Of a stretch of 64,000 bases of DNA, positions 1 through 13,572 are shown one piece after another. Every line of letters begins with the position of its first letter. Position 1 is the stretch's first letter. The stretch is taken from positions 42,509 to 106,508 of the forward strand of contig NW_003206626.1 of assembly GCF_000006405.1 (NCBI RefSeq), written 5' to 3'. Origin of the DNA: Perkinsus marinus ATCC 50983. Its lineage: Eukaryota > Perkinsozoa > Perkinsida > Perkinsidae. A model generated the notes under the pieces. It saw nothing but the letters and a program-made list of their open reading frames with translations. It searched no databases and had not been told where the DNA came from. The position numbers were made by a program, and so were the translations under genes.

Positions 1-1490
1 TAATTCTGATACTTGGTGTCGGTTGAGAAGGGCCTCACAGTGTCCGACATATTAGCCATCCACGGCTCGACCACCTTGGAGGGGTCTTCACCAGGAAGGA
101 GGAACATACCATGTTCAATAGAGAACCCCTTCTGACGGTGGTCAAAGGAGGTACACTTTCCTCCGGAACTATCGAGACAGTCCGTCGGCTCCTCGAGCAT
201 CTGGTGGGTGTAAGGCAGGACATACTGGTAACAACCTTTCGAAGCACATGTTTTCCCCAAGACATGACTCACCATGGCCTCGAGGTTATCATGAGTCAAT
301 ATGCTGGGATAGTAGTACTGGATCTGAATCCACTGTAAAACTACTTTCTTCTCGATAGCGCGACATTTAGTCATCGCCTCCTCGATCTCAGGCATTGATG
401 CACCGGGAATTCCTTTAGTAGGGAAGACCGAAAAACAATTCATGCTCGTCCACATGGCCTCGACGAAAGTCATCTCCTTCTGATCGGGGAGGATCCCGCT
501 CGAGTTGGTGATGCCCGTGTAGTTCCTGAATACATTTGTCACATCAAGGCAGGACGAACAGTTCCTTGAATCACATTGGCAGATGGAAAAATAGTATGAG
601 AGGGCTTGGAAAGCGGAATATCCAAGTATCAGTGCGGCATTGAACTCCTTGGGAGTGGTAGAAGCCTGTATGAAGTCCATATAAGACTTCATATGCCCAA
701 CGTAGTTTTCGACTTCGAAGATATTTGTAGCTCCCGAAGAATAGAGGACACTACCAGTAATGAATGCCTTGTAATAGAAGTTCACCACCACACCATAGTT
801 GCCGCCCATCCCGCCACGGATAGCAAACAAGAGGTCAGCATGCTCATTGGTCAACGTAGCCTTCACGAGTTGGAATGCGTTAGCCGTCTTGTCGTAAATA
901 ACGATGTCAGCAGCGACGAGCCGGTCAGCTCCTATGCCATACTTGGGACCGAGCAAGCCGTGGCCACCTCCAGAGAAGTAACCCCCTATCCCGGTGCTCG
1001 GGGAGAATCCTCCGGCGAATCCCAGAGGCGGCTGATGGAGAGCCATTTTTGTGTATGCCTCAATCAGGTCGAGACCTCCTCCCATTTGAACTATATAATC
1101 CCCATCGACAGCTTGGACGTTAAGATCTTTGAAACGCTGCAAGCTTAGAATGATACCCTTGTTAACGTTGCTCTGGCCGATGTAGGAATGGCCTTCTCCA
1201 CTACGGAGAGCGGCAGGCACCTTATACTTGTGGCAAATAGTTAGAGCAGTCGCAACCTGGTCGGAGTTATCAGGAGATACCATGGCAGCAGGAGTGATGC
1301 CGTGTGATGCTCCGAATAGAGAGAAAAATGGGTCGGGGATGTGATCCGTGATAGTGGCGTTCGGAGGGAGTTTCTCCTTCAGCTCGTTGATAGCATCCTT
1401 GACCGGGTCCGAAGTTTGACTCAGTTCGCCAGATACCACAGTGAGGACAGCGAGAGATAAACCAAGACGCTGTAGAATAGGATGAACCAT
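1..1490 (-). CDS. Secreted FAD-linked oxidase, berberine-bridge-enzyme-like (3' end off window)
   Basis: The frame is open with no intron from an ATG at 1490 to the window edge, giving 496 codons. The N-terminus (MVHPILQRLGLSLAVLTVVSG) looks like a signal peptide, so a secreted or vacuolar flavoprotein is expected. The FAD-binding type 4 fold follows: RSGEGHSYIGQSN near residue 90, then a Gly-rich GGFSPSTGIGGYFSGGGHG and a KYGIGADRLVAADIVIYD stretch, which match the PP-loop/FAD region of BBE-like oxidases. The last visible residues (YQN, then TA of an incomplete codon) resemble the family's conserved YxNYxD C-terminus, so only a short piece is missing. The family oxidises alcohols, sugars or alkaloid-like substrates with O2; the substrate cannot be read here. 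Plus-strand open frames at 111-338 and 606-1148 are shadows. Confidence 0.85.
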   Translation of the reverse strand, partial: MVHPILQRLGLSLAVLTVVSGELSQTSDPVKDAINELKEKLPPNATITDHIPDPFFSLFGASHGITPAAMVSPDNSDQVATALTICHKYKVPAALRSGEGHSYIGQSNVNKGIILSLQRFKDLNVQAVDGDYIVQMGGGLDLIEAYTKMALHQPPLGFAGGFSPSTGIGGYFSGGGHGLLGPKYGIGADRLVAADIVIYDKTANAFQLVKATLTNEHADLLFAIRGGMGGNYGVVVNFYYKAFITGSVLYSSGATNIFEVENYVGHMKSYMDFIQASTTPKEFNAALILGYSAFQALSYYFSICQCDSRNCSSCLDVTNVFRNYTGITNSSGILPDQKEMTFVEAMWTSMNCFSVFPTKGIPGASMPEIEEAMTKCRAIEKKVVLQWIQIQYYYPSILTHDNLEAMVSHVLGKTCASKGCYQYVLPYTHQMLEEPTDCLDSSGGKCTSFDHRQKGFSIEHGMFLLPGEDPSKVVEPWMANMSDTVRPFSTDTKYQN

Positions 1491-3384
1491 TGGAAGGGCG
1501 TAACGATTGGGAGAAGTCCGTAAACTGGCGTGACACGGTGGCATTGGGAAGGTAGCGTCACAGCCCGTGACCCACGGTAGCATCACGGCGCAAGCTCCAT
1601 CCAACGAGTTCACGAGATACACACACTTTAGAGGCGACGAGATAGACATGCATTAAGCCTATCTGTATGACAGTTCAAATTTGTCCGCCGATAATTTCGT
1701 AATAATAGCTGTCGCCCTACATCAATATTGATGCACCACTCTCACGTGGAGACTGCACGCAGGCGCATAGTTCGCCTTCCGCACACTGCGCACGCGAAAA
1801 GATACCGCCAGTTGATCAGAGGCCCATTTCACAAGCCTCGGTTATGCACGAAAATCGTAAGGCGCTAGGCGATTTTTGCACCTAGCGGTTAGGCTGTGTT
1901 AGAGATGTTAGAAAAAAATGTAGGGGGAGCTTGTTATGATGTCGGGACACGAACAAAAATGTTCGCGGCAATGTATATGCGTACATATATGGTCTGTTAG
2001 AGAAGAAGGCGACCCATTACATTAGCAACTCCCATTACGCGACCCATTTCAAGTTGTGCAGCACGCTAGAGTGAGTCTCAAGTTAGAGTTTCCACTATTA
2101 TAGTGAGAAGTTCAGTCGACCTGGGCTGTGAGCTAGTAAGGAAATACCAGGAACAAGACCGACAAATACAGCGTGACAAGACTGCCAGCCTGTATACAAA
2201 CGGATAGAAAAAAGGAGGAACGGGCTAGTAGAGGAAATTCAGAAGAAATAATAGGGAGGACAAGTGGAACAGAAACATAAAAGACGGTCTCACTGGAGCA
2301 GAAAAAAGTAGATTCTTTTCGCTCAAGAAGAACTCGCGAGCATGCCGTGCCAGTACGTCAGCTGAGTACGTAAGTTGGTGTGCCTGCTAAATACGGAACT
2401 GGCTCGAGATAGAACGATCGACCTCGTTACTATAGAGGGTTGCAGAGACGTTTATCATTAATCAGAGTTCACATAGAGTTATATCACCACTGATTCCCAA
2501 CGGGGCCCTAAGAGCTCTCCCAGAGGGGTAAGCGTTGGTGGAAGTGAATTCATTATCATCACTATCATCTTGTCATTGTATTTATCAGTACTGAGATTGG
2601 GATTCAATTACTGAGGCGTTTAACACTATCTACCCATCGCTGACGATAACCAAGACCATCGATACATGATATATCATATCACAATGAACTGGTAGGATGT
2701 GCTGATGATTAAATTAGTCATCCTGATGTATTGGTCCGACTAATACAGCACCAGTGACACTGAGCTGAGGAAACCCAGTAGAAATTGATTAATACAAAGA
2801 AAATGGAATCTGGTCTCAGTCCTGGCTAGCTAGTTCACAGCTCGGCACGGCTACTGGCGGTAGCATGTATGTGTCCGGCTCAGATATGATCTAATTCATC
2901 ATAGACAAGTTTGACACATAGCAGCATCCTGTGCTCGTTGAAACACCCTTCACTGCGCCCGCCCCTGTAATCGAAATCCTCCCGAGGCCGCCTCAGCAGA
3001 GTATACCGATGCGTTGCCTCTTTTAGCGTAAACACCTCCTAAGAGGCCGTAAATCCTTCAACAAGGCCCTGGAGCAGTGCATGTTTCATCTACTATGGAG
3101 AAGTATGGGTGACGTGAGTCGTAGTTTACGCCGTAAACTTCAGCTGAGACTCACCGTAGAGTCTACGGTGAGTCTCAGCTGAAGTAATCAGTGCATCATC
3201 TGAGGCGCTGTAATCAATGGCCTGTCTCTTCTATGGAACGCGTGAAAAATGGAGCTTCACAGTATAGTAGTTGTTGCGCTAAGATGGACAACCTGACGTG
3301 ATTCGTATCTTCTCGGGTTGGACCTAGGATTCTTTTATCACAGTTTATTTGCTGCGGCTGAACTCCTCCGTATTTTCCATCATC
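1491..3384. other. Intergenic stretch, no supported gene
   Basis: This lies between the divergent starts of the FAD oxidase and CCT8. No frame has family similarity or exon-like structure that I recognise. It contains the 49-bp palindrome at 3137-3185 and a small inverted repeat (GTTTACG/CGTAAAC) just before it. Promoters of both genes must lie here, but no motif can be named. Confidence 0.6.
3137..3185. repeat. Perfect 23-bp inverted repeat with 3-nt spacer
   Basis: The arm at 3137-3159 (starts ACTTCAGCTGAGACTC, ends CCGTAG) is repeated exactly in reverse complement at 3163-3185, with AGT between. It lies about 200 bp upstream of the CCT8 start. It could form a strong hairpin or cruciform, or be a remnant of a terminal-inverted-repeat element. 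Confidence 0.9.
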
Positions 3385-6076
3385 ATGTTCAAAGGCCCCG
3401 TGGGAATCCAATCACTTTTAAAGGACGGCACTCAGAGCTACGCTGGTGTCGATGAGGCCCTTTTGAAGAACATGGAGGCCAGCAAATACGTCTCCGAGAT
3501 AACCAGGGTAACACGACACGGAAACGACGCTTTCATATGTCACCCTTGATTCTCTTAGACATCACTCGGGCCTTGCGGTACCAACAAACTGATTGTCAAC
3601 CATATCAATAAACACTTTGTAACCAGCGATACTGCTACCATGCTCAAGGAGCTCGACGTGCGTTGTTCACACTTCATTGCTCCTAACGAGGCGTGTTTTC
3701 ATAGATATACCATCCAGCAGCCAAATTAGTAGTGATGGCCGTTCAGGCTCAGGAGCAGGAGTGCGGCGATGGTGAGTACCGGTCTGGGGGGCATTCAGTG
3801 TTATGACCGTTTTAGCCACTAATTTGGTATCGATTTTGATTGGTGAGCTTCTCGAGAACGCTGAGCAGCTGTTGAAGCAGGGCATTCATGCTTCGGATAT
3901 AATCCGTGGTTACGAGATGGCTGGTAATGATAGTAGTAGACCGACTTACTATCATCAATTGACGAGTCATGCTGCTTAGGTGATCGTGTGGTGAAGTACT
4001 TGAACGATAACGACGATTTGGTCGCGTATACCCTAGGGGATGTCAGAAGCGTAGATCAGGTAGGGACGTATAGGATGCGAGTTGCAACTACTAGTGTGGG
4101 AGAATATGCTTATAGTCAACTACTTCTGGGAAAATTTGGAAATCTTTGGTGTTTGTGCCCTTCCAGCCGAATTCGGTTGTAAATTCTCATAATATGGCAA
4201 GGAAACTCCCGAGCTCAGCTGAGGAGAGCAAAAATGTATTCCAACATTGTCAACTACGGACTGAGCTGCATATAATAGCTTGATCAGATCGAGTTGTATA
4301 ATATTTCAACTTTCAGATCAGTACTGCTATCAAGTCTGTCCTGGGCGCAAAACAGTACGGGCTTGAGGACACTCTGGTGAGGATGGGGCACCCGTTGTTT
4401 GTATACGATTTCTCACTTACTGAAATTCAGACTCGTCTTGTCGCTTCTGCGTGTTGCTCGGTGATGCCTGAGGACCCTAAGAAATTCGACATCGACAACA
4501 TTAGGGTGGCCAAGTTGCCCGGTTGCGGCAACATGTGAGTCGTTTTCTGTCCAACTTCCCCTTTTCTCATTGGTTTACTGGCAGTCATAATTCTTACGTT
4601 GTGGACGGTATGGTCACTACCAGAGACACGATGGGCATCGAAAAGCACAAGAAGAACTGCAAGGTGATTCCACTGGTCCTTCTGATCGGCGCTGGAGGAG
4701 CCTGAGAATGTTCAGGTTGCCGTCTACGGCTGCGGCCTCGAGATGACCGGCACTGAGACGCAAGGGACGGTACTGCTAGAGTCGGGCAAACAGCTGATGG
4801 ATTTTGCTAAGGGGGAGGAGAAAAAGATGGAGGAATTTGTAATGGAAGCTCATTCTGAGCTCATAAGCGAGTGATGCTATATCTGTGTAGGTTCTTAGTT
4901 TGGTTGACGCTGGTGTTGAGGCCGTCATCGTGGGAGGCTCTATTCAGGATATTGCTCTCCATTTCCTAAACAAACATCATATCCTAGCCATCAAATGTAG
5001 GCTCAGCTCGAGGGAATCACCATCACCATTTCATTATTATTATCATCGGCAGGCACGTCTAAATTCGAGATGCGTCGTCTTTGCCGGACTCTTGGAGCTA
5101 CGGGTATCGTTCGGCTCGGTGCCCCCCTGCCTGATGAGCTAGGTTATGCTGAGAGCATTGATGTTGAGGAGATCTCGAGTGCCAAGGTATGCTTGCGAGA
5201 TCTCTTCCCCTTTGCTTATCCTGTTGTCAGGTGACTGTCGTCCGAGCTGCAGACTCGAAGGTCTCTACTATTGTCCTAAGGGGGGCTACTGGCAACTTCC
5301 TCGACGAGGTATTATCAATAGTCCATACACGATGAGATGCTGTAGTGCTCAGGTTGAACGCGCTATTGATGATGCTGTCAATGTGGTTCGATGCTGTGCT
5401 GTGAAGGGTCAGAGGGAGTAAGTGGAGGTGCCAGGATCTGAACTTGTGCGGATTGTAGTTGTACAGGTTCGTCGTTGGTGGCGGCGGATGTGAGATCTCT
5501 CTCAGCCTTGACGTTGCTGAGTTCGGTCAGGAATGTTCCGGTATAAGCCGCTTCCCAAGGTGTTTTATCACAGTGCTCGTTTTCATCAGGCCTCGAGCAA
5601 TACGCCGTTCTGAAATTTGCAGAATCATTTGAAGTTGTTGCGAACATCATAGCTGAGAATGCGGGTCTCAATGCTATGGATGCCGTCACGAAGTGAGCTT
5701 TCCCTAAGTCACCACTGGCATTCCTCGCTCAGGTTAAAGGCCGCTCATGCTTCTGGTAAGAACAGAATGTGTGTTGATGTTGATGCACCCAACCGACGAG
5801 CCTCCCCTATTTGTGACGCTGGTAGTAACTCTTTTATGAGTATGTTGTTGATGAAGACTTCTCAGTGTCCAAGTCCATACTGGATAATCGCGGCATCAAG
5901 TCCTGGGCTATACGATTGGCTATTGACGCCGTGCTGACTATCCTCAGAATTCAGCACATCATCGTGGCCAAGCAGGCCGGTGGCCCTCAGACCAAGGTGA
6001 TACCATTGTCGCGCAAACGGTTGCATGCATTATTCGATGTTTGACTTAGGGAACTCCATATGTCGATGAAGATTGA
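3385..6076 (+). CDS. CCT8: T-complex protein 1 subunit theta (CCT8)
   Basis: This is a subunit of the cytosolic group II chaperonin that folds actin, tubulin and other proteins with ATP. The start MFKGPVGIQSLLKDG and the blocks SLGPCGTNKLIVNH, QAQEQECGDG|ATNLVSILIGELLENAE, DIDNIRVAKLPG, GGGGCEISL, SGLEQYAVLKFAESFEVV and QHIIVAKQAGGP follow human CCT8 from end to end. The ATP-site GDG(A)TN motif is split by an intron after its first Gly base. There are at least 15 exons, with introns mostly 40-60 nt. One intron (about 4060-4318) is 258 nt because it carries a mobile-element copy, and another (5418-5466) has a T-arm-like motif. The final exon encodes GTPYVDED and stops with TGA at 6074-6076. 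The N-terminal half is more diverged than the C-terminal half. Confidence 0.95.
4094..4248 (+). repeat. Intron-borne MITE-like element, family 1, copy 1
   Basis: It runs from AGTGTGGGAGAATATGC to ATTCCAACATTG within a CCT8 intron and carries the family core CGAGCTCAGCTGAGGAGAG. It is in the sense orientation relative to CCT8. The terminal parts are imperfect inverted repeats of each other. Confidence 0.75.
5418..5466 (-). other. 49-nt CCT8 intron with weak tRNA T-arm-like motif
   Basis: Read on the minus strand the intron contains CACAAGTTCAGATCCTGGCA, close to a tRNA T-arm plus acceptor 3' side. The splice sites are GTAAGT and TACAG, and the reading frame continues across as KGQRE|FVVGGG. 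This is the weakest of the group. Confidence 0.35.
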
Positions 6077-6367
6077 GATGAAAACGTAAGCCGCCACCGC
6101 CCGAGCACAAGCACTGATATACCGTGTCTCTGAAGTAGCTGTTGAGCTTGTGTTGCATTAGCATGAGCAGTTAATGGGACGCACTGAGTTCATGCTGGAA
6201 TGATGAAGGAAACTTTGCTCCATTGTGGATGAAAGTCGCTGGAACTTTCCTCAGGATTACGATTCCTACTTCAGGGTTTTCATCCATTTTTTTCGAAAGT
6301 TTTCCTCAGCTTTCGAACCCTCCAACCTGAAACCCGAATTGCAACTCGCTTCAAGTGACAACATTGT

Positions 6368-6781
6368 ATGTCTATCGTTTCCTCCTCCACTCGTCGCCTT
6401 GTAGCGGCTGGGCTGCTCCGTCGCAGCTTCGTCAACTGTATGAGAGTCGCCAATGACATCGAGTTTACTAAGAACAGATATTCAAGGAGGGTACAGGGTG
6501 CCTTTCTTCAGGATATTTCCTCTTGGTTGATCTTAGTGTAATCTGGCGATCGAGGACCGCGTGAAGTTGTTGAATTGGAATGCGTTCTGCATTGCTGCAA
6601 CCTCCCTACCAATTGCTTACGTGTAAGCTTCTATCAGCCACGTTTCTCGGGACAGCCCGCGTGCTACAGGTACTATTCGTGGTATGAGTCGTCCGAGGAC
6701 ACCGATATGATCTATAGGACGATGGACCCTATGAGAGAGGCCAAGGCAGAGTATTACCTACCGTTCCTAAGAGGGCATTAG
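6368..6781 (+). CDS. Small putative mitochondrial membrane protein
   Basis: Three exons (6368-6490, 6537-6622, 6670-6781) join in frame to 106 residues. The N-terminus (MSIVSSSTRRLVAAGLLRRSF) is Ser/Arg-rich and free of acidic residues, as in mitochondrial presequences. A hydrophobic stretch (NAFCIAATSLPIAYVYYSW) could span a membrane once. The tail is charged (YRTMDPMREAKAEYYL). Alveolate respiratory complexes contain many small lineage-specific subunits of this shape, so such a role is possible, but I recognise no family. It lies 291 bp downstream of CCT8 on the same strand. Both introns are about 46 nt with GT-AG ends, and the total length is divisible by three, which supports the model. 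Confidence 0.6.
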
Positions 6782-6860
6782 TGCGACCATCACCATGACT
6801 ACTTGATAGTTTTCCTGTTTTTCTATCAGAAGTGTTACGTTCGATAACTGTGAGAAAGTT

Positions 6861-7406
6861 GTGGAGCTACGATCTAGCTTGGCGATGAGGGTAGTCCGAT
6901 ACCTATCGGTGTCCACCATGGGCTCTAGCGAACTTGCGTACGTCTTCACCTTTCTTCGTGCAAGTTTGACAAGTGAGCAGGCGAGACTAAGTGTTACAAT
7001 CAAGCTCGACTTTGAAAATTCAAGTATGTCACAGTCTAATTACGTTGCGATCAAGATTGAAGATGGAAATACAAGTTCGACGAAATTCCATTTTGTTACA
7101 AGCGAGATTAACGATGAAAATGAAAGTTCGTTACTTGTCCATTTTGATACAAACAAGTCTGACAGTGAGGACTCAAATTTGGCACTACCAGGTTGTATCA
7201 CCAGCAAGATTGGCATTACACCAGCCAAGTTTGACACTACATCGCCCAAGTTTGCCTCAGAGATGATTGTATCGTCTCGCCGATTGAATACACGACAGCA
7301 GAAGGGCTGTCCGAATGTGCTTTCCATAGAGTTGGACACTGTCAGGGGAAAGGGGGCTAGCCGAAGTGACGATTTCCGTAAGGCGATTACGAGTTGGTAT
7401 AGGTGA
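6861..7406 (+). CDS. Hypothetical open frame with 17-residue tandem repeats
   Basis: A 181-codon frame is open from an ATG at 6861. Residues 47-131 consist of five degenerate 51-nt units (6999-7049, 7050-7100, 7101-7151, 7152-7202, 7203-7253), each near the pattern xKIEDxNxSS. Because 51 is a multiple of three the repeat keeps the frame. No signal peptide, domain or homolog is recognised. The opposite strand is also open across much of it (7040-7456), so the coding strand is not certain, and exons could be missing on either side. Confidence 0.3.
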   Translation: MELRSSLAMRVVRYLSVSTMGSSELAYVFTFLRASLTSEQARLSVTIKLDFENSSMSQSNYVAIKIEDGNTSSTKFHFVTSEINDENESSLLVHFDTNKSDSEDSNLALPGCITSKIGITPAKFDTTSPKFASEMIVSSRRLNTRQQKGCPNVLSIELDTVRGKGASRSDDFRKAITSWYR

Positions 7407-8559
7407 AGTCTTAGTAGCTGCCTCTGTTCTGTCTGGTTCATGAGAGGCCGACGCAATACTCTAAGTACACCGCTTCCTTAATCCCGTTGAACCCTACTTC
7501 ACAGCGAAAATAGTAACAAAGTTCAATCCACGTCCAACTTGGAGACTCAACAGCTGAGAGGAGGGATGAATTAGAAAGCTGAATAGTGGATGTGTGCATG
7601 AATGACCAATTGAATATTGCTGGTCGTAGCTGTCGGAACTATGAAGCCTCCGGTGGGCTTTCCTGAGGAGAGGAATGTGCTTGCCTCAGACAGAATGATG
7701 CAGAGAGCCTACAAGGCCCATACTTATACCCAGTCAGATTTCTTCAATCCTTGAGACAACCAGAGACTGAATATAGATACCGGACTCACCCGATGCCCAT
7801 CTCGGGGATAAACATGGACTCTGATATACTGTAGAGCTAAACTCGCAGGCTATTTAGAAATCAAGAGGCGACACATGCTGATCGAAATCCACGATCCAAG
7901 TCCCCCAGTCGAGTCACGACATAATCAGACAAAGCGCAGCGCCGGCGGAACATCACTAACAAATCTTATCGTGGGAATCATATAGTTTATAAAATTCGTA
8001 AACGCTTCATGGAAACGTAGTTCGCCAACTCGGCCGAGTTGTGTATCGATGAATTGAGAATCAGATCGCGAATGAGGAGGCAGTAGCATGGTGATGCGAT
8101 GATCTCCAACCACAATCAGATGCCTACCTCCGCTGAGTTAGTTTCCGATTCTTCCGTAGCTTCAACAGTCGGATTGGTGGCCTCAGCCAGTGTCAAGCTG
8201 ATGCCGGGTGCCACTGGGGGTCCTCCGTCGGGTATACCTGGACGGATGATCATGCGATATGTATACTTTACCAAGCTCGATGACGGCAAACCATAATCAT
8301 TATAGAACAGTGCGAGCTCGGTCAGGGAACGCGAGTAGAAGCCTGAGACCCTTATGGGGTTATTGAGCTCCCGAGTTCTTCAACCGGACTCAACAGCCGA
8401 CCACACTTGACCCTAGATACCATTTATGATACACTGGCTCTTTACATAAACTAAAACTGCATACCTCTACTCGGCTCTTATGACATGGAGACTAATTACG
8501 AACTACTGACTCTAGGCTGGAGTTGAATTCCATACGAATATTCGCAGGAGGTGCATAAT
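7407..8559. other. Stretch without a supported gene
   Basis: Short frames occur on both strands (for example plus 8099-8296 and a 37-codon plus frame from about 7639), but none has recognisable features or clear splice partners. It lies between the repeat-containing frame and the 3' end of the minus-strand Pro/Tyr-rich gene, so it may include that gene's 3' UTR. Confidence 0.5.
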
Positions 8560-10707
8560 TCAAGCACTAGACTTACGTGCTAAGTCGACATTATCAAGTC
8601 GCTGTCGTTGTCAGTAACAAATCTTAACTTTATTAGCGATCCAGAGGGTAGGAGCTCGGTGTACCCCGACTCACCCTTTTGTGTTCGTCGGGTAGCAGTC
8701 GGATTGTGTATTACTGTCGGAGTCGGCGACGGGGCTGCTGACTGCAGACAAACAAACTGTCAGCACGTAACGACACCATTGAGGACCGACTTGAAGTGAT
8801 GATGTCGGGCTTGGCAATGGCGGGGAGGCGTTGAAAAAGGTCGGACTCGGGGATGAGCCTCTGATGGGTTCGAGAACGAGAGGCTGGAAGTCCTCCGGTC
8901 TGAGGGGCACCGGAAGGTGGCGCCGTACAGACCACACGTCCTCACCTGCGTGCCATCGGTTGGAAAAGGACTGGCGGGCCCTCATTGCCAGAAGCACCAT
9001 ATGAAGCATGATCACCAGCGATAGTAGAACGGTAATTGTTAGTCGCAGTAGTGCTACTATTAGATGAGTTTATGTTGCCCTGGACTGTTGAAGAGGTCTG
9101 GTGGTTGTTCATCGCCTTCGTCATACCGACAGATATGTCATTGCTTCCCGCCGCATTGGGATCGGGGGACTGCAACTGATGCCTTGCACCACAACTGAAG
9201 CGCTCTCATTGTGGCGATCGCTAACTCGGTACACACTTACTTCACGCCCTCAACAGACCCTTGTGGTGGGCTAGGAGCCATGGACATGATGGCCTGTTGA
9301 AGATTGAGTGGGGGAGGTGGTGAATACGGTGCATGAGGTGGCGGACTGTACGAGTGGGGATAGTAGTATCCTGGAAGAGAAAGTCCCCTAACTATGGTGA
9401 GGTGCAGTGATAGTATCCACCATATTGCTGAACGCCTTGAGGGGCGTGCCCGTTCTGTAGTGGCGGACTGCCTCGACTAGTCGGGGGCCCATAGGGGTTA
9501 TATTGGAAGGGGTGGTGGGGAGGAGGTGGAGGCATGGCCATTTGGTTACCCGGGTAGTGCCCAGGTGGGGGAGGGTACGCTCCATAAGGAGTAGGGCCGT
9601 AGTACTGAGATGATACCCGACGATGCGGACGAGACGGAAGATCTCCCCGAGATGCTCACGCCTCCATATGGGGACTCTTGTAAGTTGGGTGAGGCCACTG
9701 TGGAGGCGTCACCAGGGCTAACAATATGATGATGATCCCCCTTCTTAGAAGCTGATGAAGACACCGCGCCAGCCAGGGGAGAGGATTGGAACTCTATCCA
9801 TAGTTGGAGCATGCGCAGTTGCTCCTGAAGTAAATTAGATGAAATGAATACCATTGTCATTTTCGCATATTAGCCAACCTCAAGATTCTTCCCGGCACCC
9901 ACAAAAGTGTACATACGGTCAGTGACGGCTGAGTCTTCACCTGAGGGTAGTTGCAACTGAGGTGACTGTAAGCCGCGGCTCCTACCAAGTACTCCACTCA
10001 TGGCCACCATTGCTTCTCTCGCGGGCAGCCTCTCTGATTGTACCGCCTCATTAATAACAGCACAGAGGAAGACTGATGACAAGCCGGGGAGTATCGGAAT
10101 CGGGAGTAGATGCTCACTTCTGGCTTGTGCCGTTGTCACTTCTTGAGGCACTGATGGCTTTGGTGGGGTGGCTGATCTCGGGAATTGTAGTAGAGTTTGG
10201 TGGAAGTGACGGTGCGAACTACTCTGCATGTCGGCCAAGGTCGCCGCTGATACCACTGAAAACCACTGCACCATCAGAGACCGTTCGATAGGCCACCACC
10301 AGGCTCACAACTATGTGATATGCTGCTAGCCGGACTTGTGCTCGGGGATGGATACTCAGACACACTGGTGTCAAGGACCGCACTGAACCTTCTGAGATCG
10401 AGAGGGAGTCGACAGGTTTTATAGCGTAGTAGTAGCGTAGTAGTAGATCTACGCTTGTTGGGGAGGCCTCTGGCCACATGCTGAGGAGGCGACACTTCCC
10501 ATATTGTCGATATCAACCTGAGGGATGACAAACTCAGGTCAGGGCTAAGGGCCAGCCAGCCCTTACGAGTTGCTCATCTTCTGGTATAGGAGGAGTGCCC
10601 ATTGCCCGTCTCAACATCGACATGCTGCTACTGCTGCTGCCCGTGGTGCCAACAGACATACAGGAAGGACCTCCTGAGTGCTCCAGACTAGCCTGATGAT
10701 CTGTCAT
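8560..10707 (-). CDS. Pro/Tyr/Ser-rich protein, function unknown
   Basis: This is a minus-strand gene built from about eight exons by joining GT-AG introns of 45-65 nt in frame. It begins at MTDHQASLEHSGG (ATG at 10707) and ends near RLDNVDLARKSSA (TGA at 8560-8562). The middle is low in complexity: a Ser-rich segment, then SPYGGYYGPTPYGAYPPPPG and a PPPPPHHPFQYNPYG run, then Asn/Ser/Thr-rich sequence. The only ordered-looking piece is EQLRMLQLWIEFQSS, possibly a short helix. Such composition is typical of disordered RNA-binding or transcription-associated proteins, but no domain is visible. The frame is also open upstream to an ATG at 10899; I prefer 10707 because the extra part is hydrophobic and unlike the rest. 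Exon limits are approximate. Confidence 0.5.
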
Positions 10708-11625
10708 AATGAGGGGTCGCACCTTTACAGTTTCTGTCGTGCAATGGTGCGTGAACAGCGTCGGCTCGTTGCATTCAATCCACACGGTAGTGTGGCCAAA
10801 GACCACTATCAAAACAAAGACGTGTTCTATACAAGATTCTACCGTAATGTTCTGAAGTACGATAATAGCCGTTTTGGGAAGATCTACCCCGACCAACATG
10901 TGGCGATGTACGCTGTGTTACAACGCTATGGGTAATTTATTCACGGCGGACATGAAACATAGCCTAATCTCACTTTCAACGATTATACCCTCACAACGCC
11001 TATCACACATCTAATGCTCTTCGCCCTTACGAGAACTTCGTGTCATAACTTTTTCCCCACCACCAGGTTCAGTTGCCATAAAGATTTCTACCACAGTGCG
11101 ATCAGCAACGGTTGAGTCACGAAATGTTGGTCGGAACCTTCAACACTACTAAAACTACAAGGTAAGGGGGTACTCAATAACCAGTTCAACGAGCCAGATT
11201 GCCTCACTCCATCATTCGACCACACTACAACAGCAAACATCAAATACATTTTTGAAACCATCGTTTGGAGGAGCAACACTGTACATATAAACTCCGTAAC
11301 GGAAAGAACATACTCGCATCTAAAACTTAAAAATTCTACTATGACGCGAATCAGGTTCGTGGTGATAGAACTTTCAATTTCGGCCTTCCATCTTCAGAAT
11401 TGGTAATAGAAGTGCCCCTCGATCTGACTAACACAACAACCACAAACTGAGGGTCTATATTAACCTAGTACATTTGCTTATGTAGAATAGCAGTAGCAAG
11501 GCCCCAGCTGTCGACGATCAAATAATATTAGAGGGCTTACTAGGTAGTTAACAGCAATGCTTCGGTTGAACAGATCAACGGCAATGCTATATCTTAATAA
11601 ACTACAGAACTCGAGGAGAGAGAGC
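10708..11625. other. Intergenic stretch, no supported gene
   Basis: This sits between the 5' end of the Pro/Tyr-rich gene and the 3' end of polyubiquitin, both on minus. A plus-strand frame ending at 10935 overlaps the upstream open frame of the former and shows no family match. The right part presumably contains the polyubiquitin 3' UTR. Confidence 0.5.

Positions 11626-13572
<1,947 letters not shown>

Noticed and set aside
606-1148. 180-codon plus-strand open frame
   Set aside because: It is antisense to the BBE-like oxidase, whose minus-strand reading has a signal peptide and FAD motifs; this frame has no recognisable features.
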